Source: G963663495 sp963663495
Lineage (GTDB): Bacteria; Bacteroidota; Rhodothermia; Rhodothermales; Bin80
NCBI GenBank assembly: GCA_963663495.1
Contig: OY760427.1
Location: forward strand, 3,472,001 to 3,536,000
Length of the DNA: 64,000 nucleotides
Direction: 5' to 3'
The notes beneath the pieces were generated by a model. The model searched no databases. It saw only the letters and a list, made by a program, of their open reading frames with translations, and was not told where the DNA came from. The position numbers were made by a program, and so were the translations under genes. Below, one piece after another: positions 1 through 9,676 of the stretch (position 1 is its first letter; every line of letters begins with the position of its first letter).

Positions 1-117
1 GATGCTTTCGGGCGAGACAATGGTTGTTACCTCCTTACGAAGCTCGTCCACTCCGCTCGTGATGCGGTCCGACCGGGCTGCCAGTGCGCGCCTGATTTCA
101 GTTACTTTGGGATCCAT
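1..117 (-). CDS. Start of a small hypothetical protein, cut by window edge
   Basis: Thirty-nine codons are visible from an ATG at 117, running off the left edge. The peptide starts MDPKVTEIRRALAARSDRI, charged and probably helical. It overlaps the 3' end of the holin-like gene by 20 bp, suggesting translational coupling. Proteins of the DUF3618/YtxH kind often sit next to such holin-like genes, but too little is visible to assign a family. Confidence 0.5.
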   Translation of the reverse strand, partial: MDPKVTEIRRALAARSDRITSGVDELRKEVTTIVSPESI

Positions 118-418
118 TTGCAAATCTGCGTCGCAGTATTAAATACGTGCCTAAGGCGCTTAGTCCAAGGCCTGTTCCGACAAGAAGAAATCCCCACCCT
201 TCAGAATTGAAAACCAATCCAAGAGCCAAGGATGCTCCCACCATAATTAGGAGAAATGCCACGGCGCCTGAAACAGCCAAGCAGACATAAGCTAAAAGCT
301 GTCGGCGCCGATCCACCAATCGCTGTTCTACGTCAAGCTCTATCAACTGGAAGCGCAGGTCCAGCCACTCGGTCAATTCCGTGGCCAGCTCCTGCACTAA
401 GGCAGCAATACGATCCAT
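98..418 (-). CDS. Holin superfamily III-like (Phage_holin_3_6) membrane protein
   Basis: A 106-residue protein with a charged amphipathic N-terminus (MDRIAALVQELATELTEWL) and two hydrophobic segments at about residues 40-62 and 70-90, ending in an RRRF basic tail. This is the layout of PF07332-type proteins, which are common chromosomal envelope genes and not necessarily phage-derived. I chose the ATG at 418 because GGGAGGGG lies directly upstream; in-frame ATG codons at 436 and 469 are alternatives. The downstream small gene overlaps it. Function is unknown beyond membrane location. Confidence 0.65.
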   Translation of the reverse strand: MDRIAALVQELATELTEWLDLRFQLIELDVEQRLVDRRRQLLAYVCLAVSGAVAFLLIMVGASLALGLVFNSEGWGFLLVGTGLGLSALGTYLILRRRFANGSQSN

Positions 419-493
419 ACCCCTCCCAGTCTCCATTATAAGTACCGACTGATGGTTGGGAGTTAACACTGAGGCATAAATGGGGTTTCTGGT

Positions 494-1510
494 TCAGCGA
501 CTAGACAGAAAGTCAATCGTTCCCGCTTGCCAACCAAGGCTGGGGCGCTGGGCGCTACCCGCCAGCGCCGCATTCGGTATCCCTGAGAGTCGGGGCGACG
601 CAATCACGAGTTCAATATATTTTTCTTGGTGGATTAGATAGTCCCTCACATCTTGCATAGTCTCGTAAGCGGTCCATCGTACATGGCCGGGCCCTTGCGG
701 CTCCGGCTCTCCCTTGCTTAGTAGAAACCCCAATCCTTCCCCGTCGGTGTGTGGAATATTCAGTCCACGCAGCAATGCCTGCTGCGTGGACAGCGCTCTG
801 GGAGTCCGCTTATGAGCCGGGAAAACAGCCCTGACTGCAGCCATACTCTCCAGCATGGAGTCCGGCGACAATGCCTGCGGGGCCCAGAGCAACGCGACAT
901 TCCGGCATCCCATTCCCTCGTGGAGGAGAATATCTTCGGAAAGGCCTTCCAGCTCTTCCTGACTTTCGTTGCCATCAACTACTGCTACGGCAAACCCGTG
1001 TCCACGCAGTAGCAGCTGCGTATTCGCAATGCCTGCAGCGGACGACTGCTTCCTCACCCACTCCATAGTCGTTTCGGAGCCCGATGCTATAATTGCGTTA
1101 CACGAAGCAAATAGTGAATCTACCTCGGTGAACTCCGCGGGCAGGGCGGGTAGCTCGTCTTTCAAGTCACGCATAAACGCTGGCAGCAGGTATGGAGATC
1201 GAGACGAACATGCTCCCCTGTAATGATTTCCTGACAGCAGCACCCCCAAGAAGTCCTGCAACCCGACTAAGGGTATATTCCCGGCATTCAGCACGCCCAC
1301 CGTGCGAGGTTCCTCGACAACCCTGCCTGCCACCCAATGCGCTAACGATCTTTCCGTTATCTGTCGCATTTCATGGTTTATGGCGAAGGCCAGCGCTTCC
1401 TCCGTAAACCTGTTACCCTCCTGCATGGTGCGGATGGCAGCACGGACCCGAGGCGGGTAGTCAGGATCTTGCCACCGTGCCGCAGTCCTGACTACCTTGG
1501 CAAACATCAT
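494..1510 (-). CDS. Acyl-CoA reductase, LuxC family
   Basis: About 338 residues, shorter than LuxC of luminous bacteria (roughly 480). The motif HEGMGCRNV near residue 200 matches the active-site cysteine region of LuxC-type reductases; a Gly-rich cofactor segment (VGVLNAGNIPLVG) lies near residue 75. LuxC reductases convert an acyl group held by a LuxE-type partner, or acyl-CoA, to an aldehyde with NADPH. Tandem ATGs at 1510 and 1507 overlap the stop of the upstream LuxE-like gene (ATGA), so the two are translationally coupled. There is no luciferase nearby, so the product is more likely a metabolic aldehyde than a light substrate. The substrate is unknown. Confidence 0.8.
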   Translation of the reverse strand: MMFAKVVRTAARWQDPDYPPRVRAAIRTMQEGNRFTEEALAFAINHEMRQITERSLAHWVAGRVVEEPRTVGVLNAGNIPLVGLQDFLGVLLSGNHYRGACSSRSPYLLPAFMRDLKDELPALPAEFTEVDSLFASCNAIIASGSETTMEWVRKQSSAAGIANTQLLLRGHGFAVAVVDGNESQEELEGLSEDILLHEGMGCRNVALLWAPQALSPDSMLESMAAVRAVFPAHKRTPRALSTQQALLRGLNIPHTDGEGLGFLLSKGEPEPQGPGHVRWTAYETMQDVRDYLIHQEKYIELVIASPRLSGIPNAALAGSAQRPSLGWQAGTIDFLSSR

Positions 1511-2457
1511 GAAAGGGCATCCTCCAAGAGAAGATTGCACCCGCGCATGGCAGCCTGCGGCAGGCGTCCAAGCACCTCAAACCCTTCGCCACGTTTAACG
1601 GCCACATCTTCTGTCAGCAGGCAACTGACCGAATAGAGGTTGGCGAGATCCACGACCGCTAGCACACCTGGATCCCCCTCTGCTAACCTCTGCATGGTAT
1701 CAGGGTCGCGCACACTATAGCGCACCCACGGCGGTGGGAAGTAAACGTCGCCTCCGCATGCATATGCCTGACTGAATAACTCGCACATACCGTACTCGCT
1801 CCAAACCTGCTCCTGCGCGACGCCAAAGCCCCCTCCTAGGCGCGCATGCAATTCCGACCGCGTCAAGTGGCGCCGATGGGTCTTCATACCGCCGGTTTCA
1901 ATTACGCGTGAACCATGGGGAAGCATCCACTGCCTATCATCAATAAGGTCCAACAGGCCAAACGCTGCGCCAAGAAGCAGGAAGGGCTGACCTCGGGCAA
2001 CTGCACACTCGAACAGGTGCAGATCACGCAGAAAAATGCCACTGTACTCATCTCCCACCCGCTTGATCAGCAGTTCCGCCATGCATACGAGGGATGATTC
2101 CGTCGCATACCGCGGTAGGTGGGCAAGGATAGTATGCGGACCCGGGCCCGCAACGTATTCAAAGTGGGTAACAACAGCACGCTCGTAGACCGACAGATGG
2201 CGCACCCAATGTTTACTGCGGCGCTGTTCTGATCCGGTACCGCTGCTTACGAAGACCCGTTCTGCATCCTCTACCGGGAAAGAGGTAATGGGAGCGTGTC
2301 TGAATGCCGAAACGGGCAGGTAACGGTGAGACGCTGCGAACCTCCCGTACACCGGGCAATGTGTCGTTTGAAAGTTGATGACACAATGCGCCATCGCATC
2401 AAATTCCTCTGCCGACGAGACGGACGCAAAGTGCTGCTCAACATAATCTATCGTCAC
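1507..2457 (-). CDS. Acyl-protein synthetase, LuxE family
   Basis: Related to LuxE/PaaK-like adenylating enzymes that activate a fatty acid and hand it to LuxC. Visible signatures are the nucleotide-binding loop VFVSSGTGSEQRRSKH near residue 70 and the C-terminal YGMCELFSQAY. It sits directly upstream of the LuxC-like reductase with a 4-bp overlap, as in other synthetase-reductase pairs. I prefer the GTG at 2457, preceded by AGGA five bases after the redoxin stop; an ATG at 2490 would overlap the redoxin gene by 28 bp and lacks a ribosome-binding site. The acyl substrate cannot be told from sequence. Confidence 0.75.
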   Translation of the reverse strand: MTIDYVEQHFASVSSAEEFDAMAHCVINFQTTHCPVYGRFAASHRYLPVSAFRHAPITSFPVEDAERVFVSSGTGSEQRRSKHWVRHLSVYERAVVTHFEYVAGPGPHTILAHLPRYATESSLVCMAELLIKRVGDEYSGIFLRDLHLFECAVARGQPFLLLGAAFGLLDLIDDRQWMLPHGSRVIETGGMKTHRRHLTRSELHARLGGGFGVAQEQVWSEYGMCELFSQAYACGGDVYFPPPWVRYSVRDPDTMQRLAEGDPGVLAVVDLANLYSVSCLLTEDVAVKRGEGFEVLGRLPQAAMRGCNLLLEDALS

Positions 2458-2462
2458 GCTTC

Positions 2463-3083
2463 CTAGCCGCCCGGATAGCGTATGCGGCATCCGAACGCCC
2501 GCGTGGGAGAAACCTGCATAGGGAGCCCCGATCCCAGAGCCTGAATCACTGATTGCAGGTACGCCTCCTGCACATCGGATGCATCGGCCGGAGCATCGTC
2601 AATAGCCCCATAATACACTAGTCCCAAGTTAGCATCGAACGCAAATACGTGCGGCGCTCTAACCGCCCCCATTGCTCTGGCCAAGGCTGCATCGGAGTCC
2701 ATTAAGTAAGGCATCGGATAGCCTGCAGCCGCGCTTGCTTCACCAGACTCCTCCGGAAATGCCGACACATCATTCGAATTAACGAGATACACCGACACAC
2801 CGGAATGAGAACCCATTTCATACAACGCCTCCACACGACTGGCGTACCCTTGCGTCCACTCACAGGTATTGCTCCAGAAAATTACAACGGTCCCGCGGCT
2901 GCCACTCATTGCTCCGACCGTCGTTGCCGCGCCGGTTTGTGCCAGCGCTACAGAGTGGTCTTGCAGCGGAAGCATAGATCCAATGCCCAGCTCTTGCGGC
3001 TGAGCTATCAGCTCGGTGCTCACCAGCACCGACAGTGCTGCGGGAATCAATAGTCCACGGAATACCTTGCTAAGCCTTTTCAT
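2463..3083 (-). CDS. Secreted thioredoxin-fold (AhpC/TSA-like) protein
   Basis: 206 residues with an N-terminal signal peptide (about residues 1-27, ending near LIAQ) and a thioredoxin/peroxiredoxin-like fold. The expected CxxC position reads NTCEWTQ, keeping only the first cysteine, as in one-cysteine peroxiredoxin-like proteins. A second cysteine sits in the C-terminal GCRIRYPG, which resembles the GC-x-I-K-W ending of this family. It is first in the putative operon with the LuxE and LuxC homologues, five bases apart. The role is probably periplasmic thiol chemistry; any link to acyl reduction is conjecture. Confidence 0.7.
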   Translation of the reverse strand: MKRLSKVFRGLLIPAALSVLVSTELIAQPQELGIGSMLPLQDHSVALAQTGAATTVGAMSGSRGTVVIFWSNTCEWTQGYASRVEALYEMGSHSGVSVYLVNSNDVSAFPEESGEASAAAGYPMPYLMDSDAALARAMGAVRAPHVFAFDANLGLVYYGAIDDAPADASDVQEAYLQSVIQALGSGLPMQVSPTRAFGCRIRYPGG

Positions 3084-3171
3084 AATGCTGTGGATCTTTT
3101 CATGTACGTGCTACCCCGCCCAATTTCGTCGCATTTGTTCATTCCTACCTTTCTGCCGTGGGTTAGGGTAC

Positions 3172-3668
3172 GTAAGCGTGCGGTGAACTACATCTTAATC
3201 GGATAATGGGTTCTGGAGAACTTACCCGTAGACGTGAGAACCCAGACTCCAGATCGCATGGAACAGCCCAAACGTACGGCGGAAGAGATGTTTCCGCTGG
3301 TAGAGCAGTATAACGAAAAGACCTAGTCCGCAGCGGCATTTTGTGCAGAGCACGGCATCTCGTACGGACAGTTGAATTACTGGAGGCGGACGTATCGCCA
3401 AAAGACTGCACAGCCAGGCTTCGTGGAAATAGGCAGTGCAGCACCAAGGGAAGCTGCACTGGTAGAGATCGCATATCCGGGTGGGATACGGGTGCGGTTC
3501 TTTGCACCGGTCTCTGCTTCGTACCTGGCCAGGCTGACGCAGTTATGATCGGACTGGCACGTTTGCACCGGTACTTCTTTTACCGGCCACCGGTGGACAT
3601 GCGCACGAGCTTTGACGGCTTATGTGCTTTGGTAAAAAGCGGCATGAAGCGGAATCCGATGTAGGGAG
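3172..3668 (+). mobile_element. IS66-family left-end remnant
   Basis: Begins with GTAAGCGTGCGGTGAA, a typical IS66 terminus; the same end occurs at 10053. It contains tnpA and the start of tnpB, both broken by in-frame TAG codons. Similarity to IS66 TnpB stops near 3680, where the Tn5-like element begins. The tnpC gene is missing here. Confidence 0.75.
3258..3548 (+). pseudogene. IS66 TnpA-like protein, interrupted by TAG
   Basis: Starts MEQPKRTAEEMFPLVEQY and, after an in-frame TAG at codon 23, continues SAAAFCAEHGISYGQLNYW, the helix-turn-helix of IS66 TnpA (the small accessory protein of IS66 transposition). The frame stays open to the TGA at 3546, which overlaps the tnpB start (ATGA). 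One amber codon is the only visible lesion in the first half. Confidence 0.75.
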
Positions 3669-3718
3669 ACATCTTTGTATTCACCCTCACGCATGAATGC
3701 AAGCAAACGCAGAAGAAG
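3545..3718 (+). pseudogene. IS66 TnpB fragment
   Basis: MIGLARLHRYFFYRPPVDMR and FDGLCALVKSGM are characteristic of the IS66 Orf2 (TnpB) N-terminus. A TAG at 3662 interrupts it just before GDIFVF, the next conserved TnpB block, so the gene was already broken. The frame then runs on without a stop into the Tn5-like transposase, and TnpB similarity is lost after GDIFVF, marking the approximate insertion point. Confidence 0.7.
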
Positions 3719-3772
3719 ATATTCGTTAGGGAGGTTGACGGAGACTGGCGCAAGAAGCTGGGTGTACCGGAG

Positions 3773-5287
3773 GTGGAGCTGCATCCGCGGTTGGAAGTGG
3801 GTGAGGGGCTTGATGGTGACGGGTGGGCGGAGCAGGAGTTTGGTGGTGCGCCATTGGGGGATAAGAGGCGCAGTGCTCGTTTGGTAAAGAGTGCAGCAAT
3901 GTTGGGAGCGTATATGGGTCGTCCACCGAGTGCAGCACCGAAGCGTGATCCGGCGGCGGTATCGGGGTATTATCGTTTTCTTGAGAAGGCGGATCGGTAT
4001 GGGAACAATCCTGAGAGGATATTGGCGCCTCATCGACAGCGTACGATTGAGCGGATGCGTACGCAGGACACGGTGTTATGCGTGCAGGATAGTACGGACA
4101 TCAGCTTCAGTACGCGCCCGGAATGCGAGGGGTTAGAGGTTATAGGACGTAATCAGACGACAGCGGAGTCCAAGGAGGTGCATTTGCATGCGACCATTGC
4201 ATTGGGAGGTGACGGAGTGCCCCTGGGAGTGCTACGATGTGCGTATGAGAAGCCTAAGGGGGAGCATGCTGCCGGGACGCAGCAATGGATAGAGGGTCTT
4301 CATGATATTGAGGAGGCGGCGGAGACGCTGCCTCGCAAGACGCGGGTGATCTGTGTTATGGATCGGGAGGCGGACATCTTTGCGCTTTTTGCGGAGCAGG
4401 ATGGGCTGCGGCGTACGGATGTAATAGTACGAGCCAAACACGACCGGAATCTGGGCAAGGAGAAGGCACGGTTATTCAAGGCGATGCGGAAGGGTCCGTC
4501 GGCAGGCATGATGCACCTGTCGGTGACACGCGTGAGCCGTCGTGCGAAGTCGGGGCGTGTGACGAATGAGGGTCGGCCGGCCCGTAATGCGCTTATGGAG
4601 GTGCGCTATAGGAAGGTAATCCTCCCCCCTACCAAGAAGAAAAAGAAGCAGGAGGTGGTGCAGGATACCGAAGCCCCTGATTCGTCCGAAACACCTGTAC
4701 CTCCTACCGATAAGGACCCGCAGCGGGAGCCGGTGCAACTATGGGGGGTACATATTCGTGAGTCGGTTCCTCCCAAGAATGCGAAGCGGATTGAGTGGTA
4801 CCTCTTGACCTCGTGCCCGGTGACATCGCTGGAGGAAGCGGAAGCGATCATTGAGTACTACGGGCTGCGCTGGCGTGTAGAGGACACGTTTCGCGTGCTC
4901 AAGAGTGGTTGTAAGGTGGAAAAGTTGCGCATGCAAAAGGCCTCGTTATTGCACAACGCTATCACCATCCACATGGTGACAGCGTGGCGCGTACTACTGA
5001 TGACGCTTCTGGGTCGTACCTCCCCGGAGATGGAGGCCGGGGTGATGTTCACCGATGTGGAGCTGTCTGTGCTCCGCACATACTCGAAGCGTTATGGTCT
5101 TTCGGATCCCACCAACTTGTGAGCGGCGGTGCTGTTGGTGGCTATAATGGGCGATTATGCGCCGCGGAAGAATCGTCAACCAGGTCACACTGTGCTGTGG
5201 CGCGGATACAGCAGTCTGCAAATCCGGGCAAGTCATCATGAGGATTTGGCCGCAACAGGTCAACTGGTGGTGCGTCCTCCTCCATAG
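3773..5287 (+). pseudogene. IS4-family (Tn5-like) transposase with in-frame TGA
   Basis: The N-terminus WAEQEFGGAPLGDKRRSARL is the DNA-binding domain of Tn5/IS50-like transposases. Catalytic aspartates are visible in VQDSTD (about residue 106) and VMDREAD (about 197). The IS4 signature Y-(2)-R-(3)-E-(6)-K is exact in YYGLRWRVEDTFRVLKSG (Y363, R366, E370, K377). A lysine-rich linker at about 285-325 is unusual. A TGA at 5120 ends the main frame, but the same frame continues with AAVLLVAIMGDYAPRK and LWRGYSSLQI, the normal family C-terminus, to a TAG at 5285. So it is a nonsense allele, not a frameshift. The start is uncertain because the frame is open upstream; GTG at 3773 is one candidate. 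Confidence 0.8.
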
Positions 5288-5790
5288 GATAGGTCTGTGC
5301 TTACCTCCTGATTTTCTCTGCCTAAGGCTCGTGCTATCAGCACGAGGGGCCATGTCATTGATTTTGCGGCGATCAGCGAATCGCGGTAACCGCATTGTTA
5401 TGTCCGCCCGAGGAACGCGGCACATTGATACCGCTCTATGTGCCGATCCGCACAAGGAATTGCGCTCAGCCACCGATCTGTACCTTACCCTGTTACCCGG
5501 ATCTGGTGCTGTTGCCCCACAAAACCACATAATAACGTGCTAACCGACCCAGTTGACACCCCCTCTTGTCAAGCTAGCTAATGTGGGCGGTAGGCAGGCA
5601 TAGCACCCCGAATTGGCCAGTGCCCTTGATCATTTGCATGATCAGTATAGCCGGCATAATGCAGAAACTGTGCCCACCAACTCCGCCAAACCGCCCACCA
5701 CCTTGTACTTAACCGCGCGCTTACGTAACCTATTACTGTTTTCGGTATTCTGCATTCAAATTGAATATTTAAGTAATAAACAAAGGACAA
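5288..5790. other. Gene-free stretch upstream of the subtilase
   Basis: No convincing coding frame. The first part should hold the right end of the Tn5-like element, whose terminus I could not fix. An inverted repeat TGATCAT-TTGC-ATGATCA lies at 5627-5644. The last 60 bases are AT-rich (around 5745-5790) and probably contain the subtilase promoter, with AAAGGA just before the ATG at 5791. Confidence 0.4.
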
Positions 5791-8733
5791 ATGATGACTA
5801 GGCTTTCGGTAATTGTTGGCATGGTGTTGATGGTCGCGCACATCTTATTGCTTCCGGTAGCGGCGATGCAGCCGTGGGAGGAGGCGTATATGTCTGGACG
5901 GGTTACGGTTGAGTTCAAGGAGGGGGCGCTACCAGTGTTGGGACAAGCTAAAACGGGGCTCAGCTCTTTTGACAAAGCCGCCGCACCATTCGGCGTGCAC
6001 AATGTGCAGCAGGCCTTTCCAATAATGGAAGCGGCTGCCGCTAAAAGAACCTTATCTGCCGTAGGTCGTCAGTTGCGCCGTATGTATACGGTCGAATTCA
6101 CAGGCCCGTATGATCCGTGGGAAGTCGCAAATGCCTTGATGCGCAGCAAAGAGGTGAAGCAAGCCGAGCCCCACTTCAAGTATCACCTCGCTGGGGGTGT
6201 GGTGGAAGCAGTAGCGCCTTCGGAAAGTGTGGAGGTTCGGGCTGAGCCTAACGATCCCCTGTATACTGATCAAACCCACCTAAAGAGGCTTGAGATGGAA
6301 GCAGCCTGGGATGTTGTTAAGGGAGAGGATGGTGACATTGTAATTGCAATTGTGGACGGTGGCACTGATTGGAGGCATCGTGACCTACAGGACAACGTGT
6401 GGATTAACGCTGATGAGATGCCCGGCAACAATGTGGACGACGATAACAACGGATTCGTAGATGACGTGAACGGTTGGAATTTTCCTTTTGACAAGCCTGA
6501 CCCTACCGGCTCGTCAGAGACTCCGTCTACGTCTGCTCACGGAACAGCAGTTTCGGGAGTAGCGGCTGCGGTAACAAACAACGAAATTGGAATTGCGGGA
6601 ACGAGCTGGAATGCCAAGTTCATGCCTGTTAACACGGGTTGCAAATCCGAGGAACTTCTTTGCTACACAGGGCGGGGAACGTTATACGCAGTGGAAAACG
6701 GCGCGAATGTCATTACAGCGAGCTTCGGATCTCCAACAGCATCATTCGCAGGTCGGACAGTCATGGAACTTGCTGTGGAGCGGGGAACAGTGGTGGTTGC
6801 GGCTGCCGGTAACGACGGAGATAATCTTGACAGGACCCCCCACTATCCCGCCTCCTACCCAACAACTTTGAGTGTTGGCGGGATACAAAAGGACTCGGAC
6901 AGAACGGCCAATCATGCGTTTGGGCGTAGTCTTGATGTTGTTGCAGCATCCATAGATGTTGACTTTACCGCTCTGGGAGGTGGTTTCGGTAATGGAGACG
7001 GTACATCCTTCGCTGCACCGTTGGTAGCTGGGGTTGCAGCCCTTGTACAGACTCAGAATCCTGATTTTGGTGCGCTTGAGGTGATGGAACAGCTCAAGCA
7101 AACGGCCGACAATATAGATGCGGCAAATTCAAGTTTTCTCGCCGAACTCTCGGGCAAAGGTCGGGTCAACGCGCGGCGTGCCGTGACAGAGGAAGCTACC
7201 CCAGGAATTCGCCTATTGGACTACAAGTGGACGGATGATGACCAGGACCTTGACCTGCAGCCCGGCGATGTGTTTACAGTTGAAGCAAATTTTACCAACT
7301 ATGGTGGCGACGCAAGCGCGCTTATGGTAGGGCTGAGAGCTCCCGAGAGGCGTTCATTTGTTACTGTGACATCGCCGATGGTTGCTGTAGGCCCAGTGCA
7401 GCGGGGTGGTAGCTTCACCGCAAGGTTCGAGGTGGAGGTTCATGATCCGGCTCCTGATAATTTTCTTGTGCAACTGATTGTGACAGTTCAGGATGGCGAA
7501 TTCACATCAACCTCGGACTTGTTTCGGATTCGAATCAATATCAAGGGAGTGCGCAATCTGTCCACTCCAAAACTGGTCACTTCAGTCACGGATCGGGGTA
7601 ACATCGGTTATCGGGGCCAAGCAGTGGCAGATGCGCTGGGGAATGGATTTAATATTACCGGCAAAACCGGTGATCTGGTAAATATCATCTATGAAGGTGG
7701 GCTGATGATAGGAACGGACGCTTTGTCGGTGGTTGATTGTGTCCGCGAAGCATCCCAACAACCACCGAATGCACATTTCGAGCTGGTTCCCGGGACTGAA
7801 TTGAAAAATGTGTCTTCAAGCGCACCGACCACCGGAGCGGTGCGCGTTGAGATTCAGGACTCTGGAGCAACTACACCATTGGGGCTGCATATCTTACAGG
7901 AGAGCTTTGTGGATGATACGGCTGGCAATGACGAATTTCTGGTGTTGCAATACACGATGACGAATACGAATGAGACCAAGCAGCTAAATGATATGTGGAT
8001 AGGCCTGTTCTTTGATTGGGACATAAGTGGGGACGTAAAAGATAGGGGGACCTATAATGAGGAGCAGCAGGTGGGGATGATGTTCGACTCGGATGATGCT
8101 ATTGGTGGGGTTGGTGTCAAGGTACTAACCAATAACGCGCAGTTTTCGTATGAGACGGTTGAAATTGCTATCACAGGGGGGGACGGAGGCTACACGGCCG
8201 CGGAGAAGTGGGAGTCACTTTCTGGCGGCATCGGAGTTACTGAATTGGCGGACATTGATCTGGCCCAAGTGATAGGCGCCGGGCCGTTTAATCTCAAGCC
8301 ACAAGAATCGGCCGTGGCAGCGTTTGCAGTGATTGCCGGCCAGGGAGAAAGCGATGTCTTGGAGAATGCTGCCAACGCGCAGCGGCTTTGGGACGAAGTA
8401 CTCAACGTGAATCGTGTTGCAACGGAGGAGGAACCGGTACCCGCGCATTTCGATTTCGTGCCCGTATATCCCAATCCAGGCAACGGGCCGTATTCGCTGT
8501 CGTTCACACTGCCAGATGCAGCGGACGTAGACCTCATGATTTATAACGCCCTTAGTCAGGAAGTGCGCGCGCTGATGCAGGAACATCGCAGTGCTGGCGA
8601 GCACACTGTAGATTGGGATGGTCTTGACGATTCCGGTGCGAGAGTTGCGAGCGGGGTATACTTTGCGCGTCTTGCTGCGACGGGTTTGAGAGGCCGATTC
8701 ACGAAGTCACAGCCGCTTGTGGTTGTTCGTTAG
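5791..8733 (+). CDS. Secreted subtilisin-like (S8) serine protease with T9SS sorting domain
   Basis: 980 residues. A signal peptide (about 1-25) is followed by a propeptide-like segment (35-150) and a peptidase S8 domain with the triad D189 (AIVDGGTD), H250 (SAHGTAVSG) and S406 (GDGTSFAAP). A long beta-rich region follows (about 470-860). The C-terminus (PVYPNPGNGPYSLSF, then GVYFARLAATG and a basic LVVVR ending) is a FlgD-Ig-like type A sorting domain, as used by the type IX secretion system to export proteins to the cell surface. It is monocistronic, with ribosome-binding sequence AAAGGA before tandem ATGs. It is probably a surface or released degradative protease. Confidence 0.88.
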   Translation: MMTRLSVIVGMVLMVAHILLLPVAAMQPWEEAYMSGRVTVEFKEGALPVLGQAKTGLSSFDKAAAPFGVHNVQQAFPIMEAAAAKRTLSAVGRQLRRMYTVEFTGPYDPWEVANALMRSKEVKQAEPHFKYHLAGGVVEAVAPSESVEVRAEPNDPLYTDQTHLKRLEMEAAWDVVKGEDGDIVIAIVDGGTDWRHRDLQDNVWINADEMPGNNVDDDNNGFVDDVNGWNFPFDKPDPTGSSETPSTSAHGTAVSGVAAAVTNNEIGIAGTSWNAKFMPVNTGCKSEELLCYTGRGTLYAVENGANVITASFGSPTASFAGRTVMELAVERGTVVVAAAGNDGDNLDRTPHYPASYPTTLSVGGIQKDSDRTANHAFGRSLDVVAASIDVDFTALGGGFGNGDGTSFAAPLVAGVAALVQTQNPDFGALEVMEQLKQTADNIDAANSSFLAELSGKGRVNARRAVTEEATPGIRLLDYKWTDDDQDLDLQPGDVFTVEANFTNYGGDASALMVGLRAPERRSFVTVTSPMVAVGPVQRGGSFTARFEVEVHDPAPDNFLVQLIVTVQDGEFTSTSDLFRIRINIKGVRNLSTPKLVTSVTDRGNIGYRGQAVADALGNGFNITGKTGDLVNIIYEGGLMIGTDALSVVDCVREASQQPPNAHFELVPGTELKNVSSSAPTTGAVRVEIQDSGATTPLGLHILQESFVDDTAGNDEFLVLQYTMTNTNETKQLNDMWIGLFFDWDISGDVKDRGTYNEEQQVGMMFDSDDAIGGVGVKVLTNNAQFSYETVEIAITGGDGGYTAAEKWESLSGGIGVTELADIDLAQVIGAGPFNLKPQESAVAAFAVIAGQGESDVLENAANAQRLWDEVLNVNRVATEEEPVPAHFDFVPVYPNPGNGPYSLSFTLPDAADVDLMIYNALSQEVRALMQEHRSAGEHTVDWDGLDDSGARVASGVYFARLAATGLRGRFTKSQPLVVVR

Positions 8734-9040
8734 GGCACTTCGCTCCAAGGGCTGCGCTGCTCCTCCGACTGCTGATGTCTCGGCAAATTCTTCCGGGTCC
8801 GGAAAGCCCGCGTATGCTGAACGTGCAGCAGGTGTCTGGGCAGCCGTGGAGAAGTCGTACTACTCGCAATGGTCTCGGGTACCACAGGGTGCATGCCCGG
8901 CCGGCTGTGCTATCTGATCATTCGCGCGGCCGCTTGATGTGCGTCCCTTGCGGCATACAGCCACGCCACCGCCACCTATGTCCCTATTCCATCGCATCGC
9001 CGCGCCAAGCTCCTGCCGACCTCCTGATGTTTTCCCAATA
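8734..9040. other. Gene-free stretch after the subtilase
   Basis: GC-rich sequence with several overlapping short frames, none with recognisable protein similarity. I see no clear hairpin terminator directly after the subtilase stop. Confidence 0.3.
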
Positions 9041-9410
9041 CTAGACTGCGCTGTAAGAAATCCTGGTAGAGATCGGTATGGCGGTGGACATGGAGATCTC
9101 ATATCCGTCAATAAAGACATGATGGATGTCAGTAGAGGTTTCGAATGGATCGCCATCGGCTACAATTAGCGTGGCCTTCTTGGCAACCTCCAGCGAGCCA
9201 ATAGCATTGGCTACCCCGAAGATCTCAGATGGAGCAATGGTAACCCACCCCAGAGCGCTGCCATTTTGTACTCGGCTGCAAAGCCAGCGTTGCACGGTAG
9301 ATTGCGCGCATTTATCGTCTCGCCTGAACGTAGCGCTACGTTCACACCTGTATATTCCATAAGTCCGACATTCGTAAAGATCTTATCAAAACGATCACTG
9401 ACTCTCACGG
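9041..9410 (-). pseudogene. Amidohydrolase C-terminal remnant
   Basis: Reading the minus strand, GVNVALRSGETINARNLPC and GFAAEY match the late metal-dependent hydrolase region (family pattern GVKVAFGTD...N.R...A). After a one-base frameshift near 9265 comes VTIAPSEIFGVANAIGSLE and ADGDPFETSTDIHHVFIDG, the conserved C-terminus of imidazolonepropionase-like amidohydrolases. Most of the enzyme, including all N-terminal metal ligands, is absent. It is a decayed gene with no function. Confidence 0.75.
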
Positions 9411-9551
9411 GTACAGAAAGCGTGCCATCATCATTGCACAGCTACAATCAAGAAAGCGTCTCCCAGAAAACTGGGATCGGACAGCTATGCCGGTCTTGCG
9501 CACCCATCCAGAAACCGCAGCTCCATCTCCGTGAAAGAGACATCCCCGTCC

Positions 9552-9581
9552 GAGGACACATAGTGGATACTATGTGTCCTC
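9552..9581. promoter_or_regulatory. Perfect 13-bp palindrome upstream of the Panacea gene
   Basis: GAGGACACATAGT and its exact complement flank a GGAT spacer. An AT-rich TATCGTATACT follows immediately and could be a -10 region. The position, about 95 bp upstream of an antitoxin-family gene, suits an autoregulatory operator of a toxin-antitoxin operon. That role is inferred. Confidence 0.45.
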
Positions 9582-9676
9582 TATCGTATACTTCAATTGC
9601 AAGCTACCGTTGAAATTGCTCGTGGCATTCCGTACAAGCTTGACACACTTCCTTGAGTACCATTCCCCTCATCGCC

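Noticed and set aside
98..418. Prophage holin
   Set aside because: No lysin, capsid or tail genes adjoin it, and this family is common as an ordinary envelope gene.
494..2490. Bioluminescence operon
   Set aside because: Only LuxC- and LuxE-like genes are present; luxA, luxB and luxD are not.
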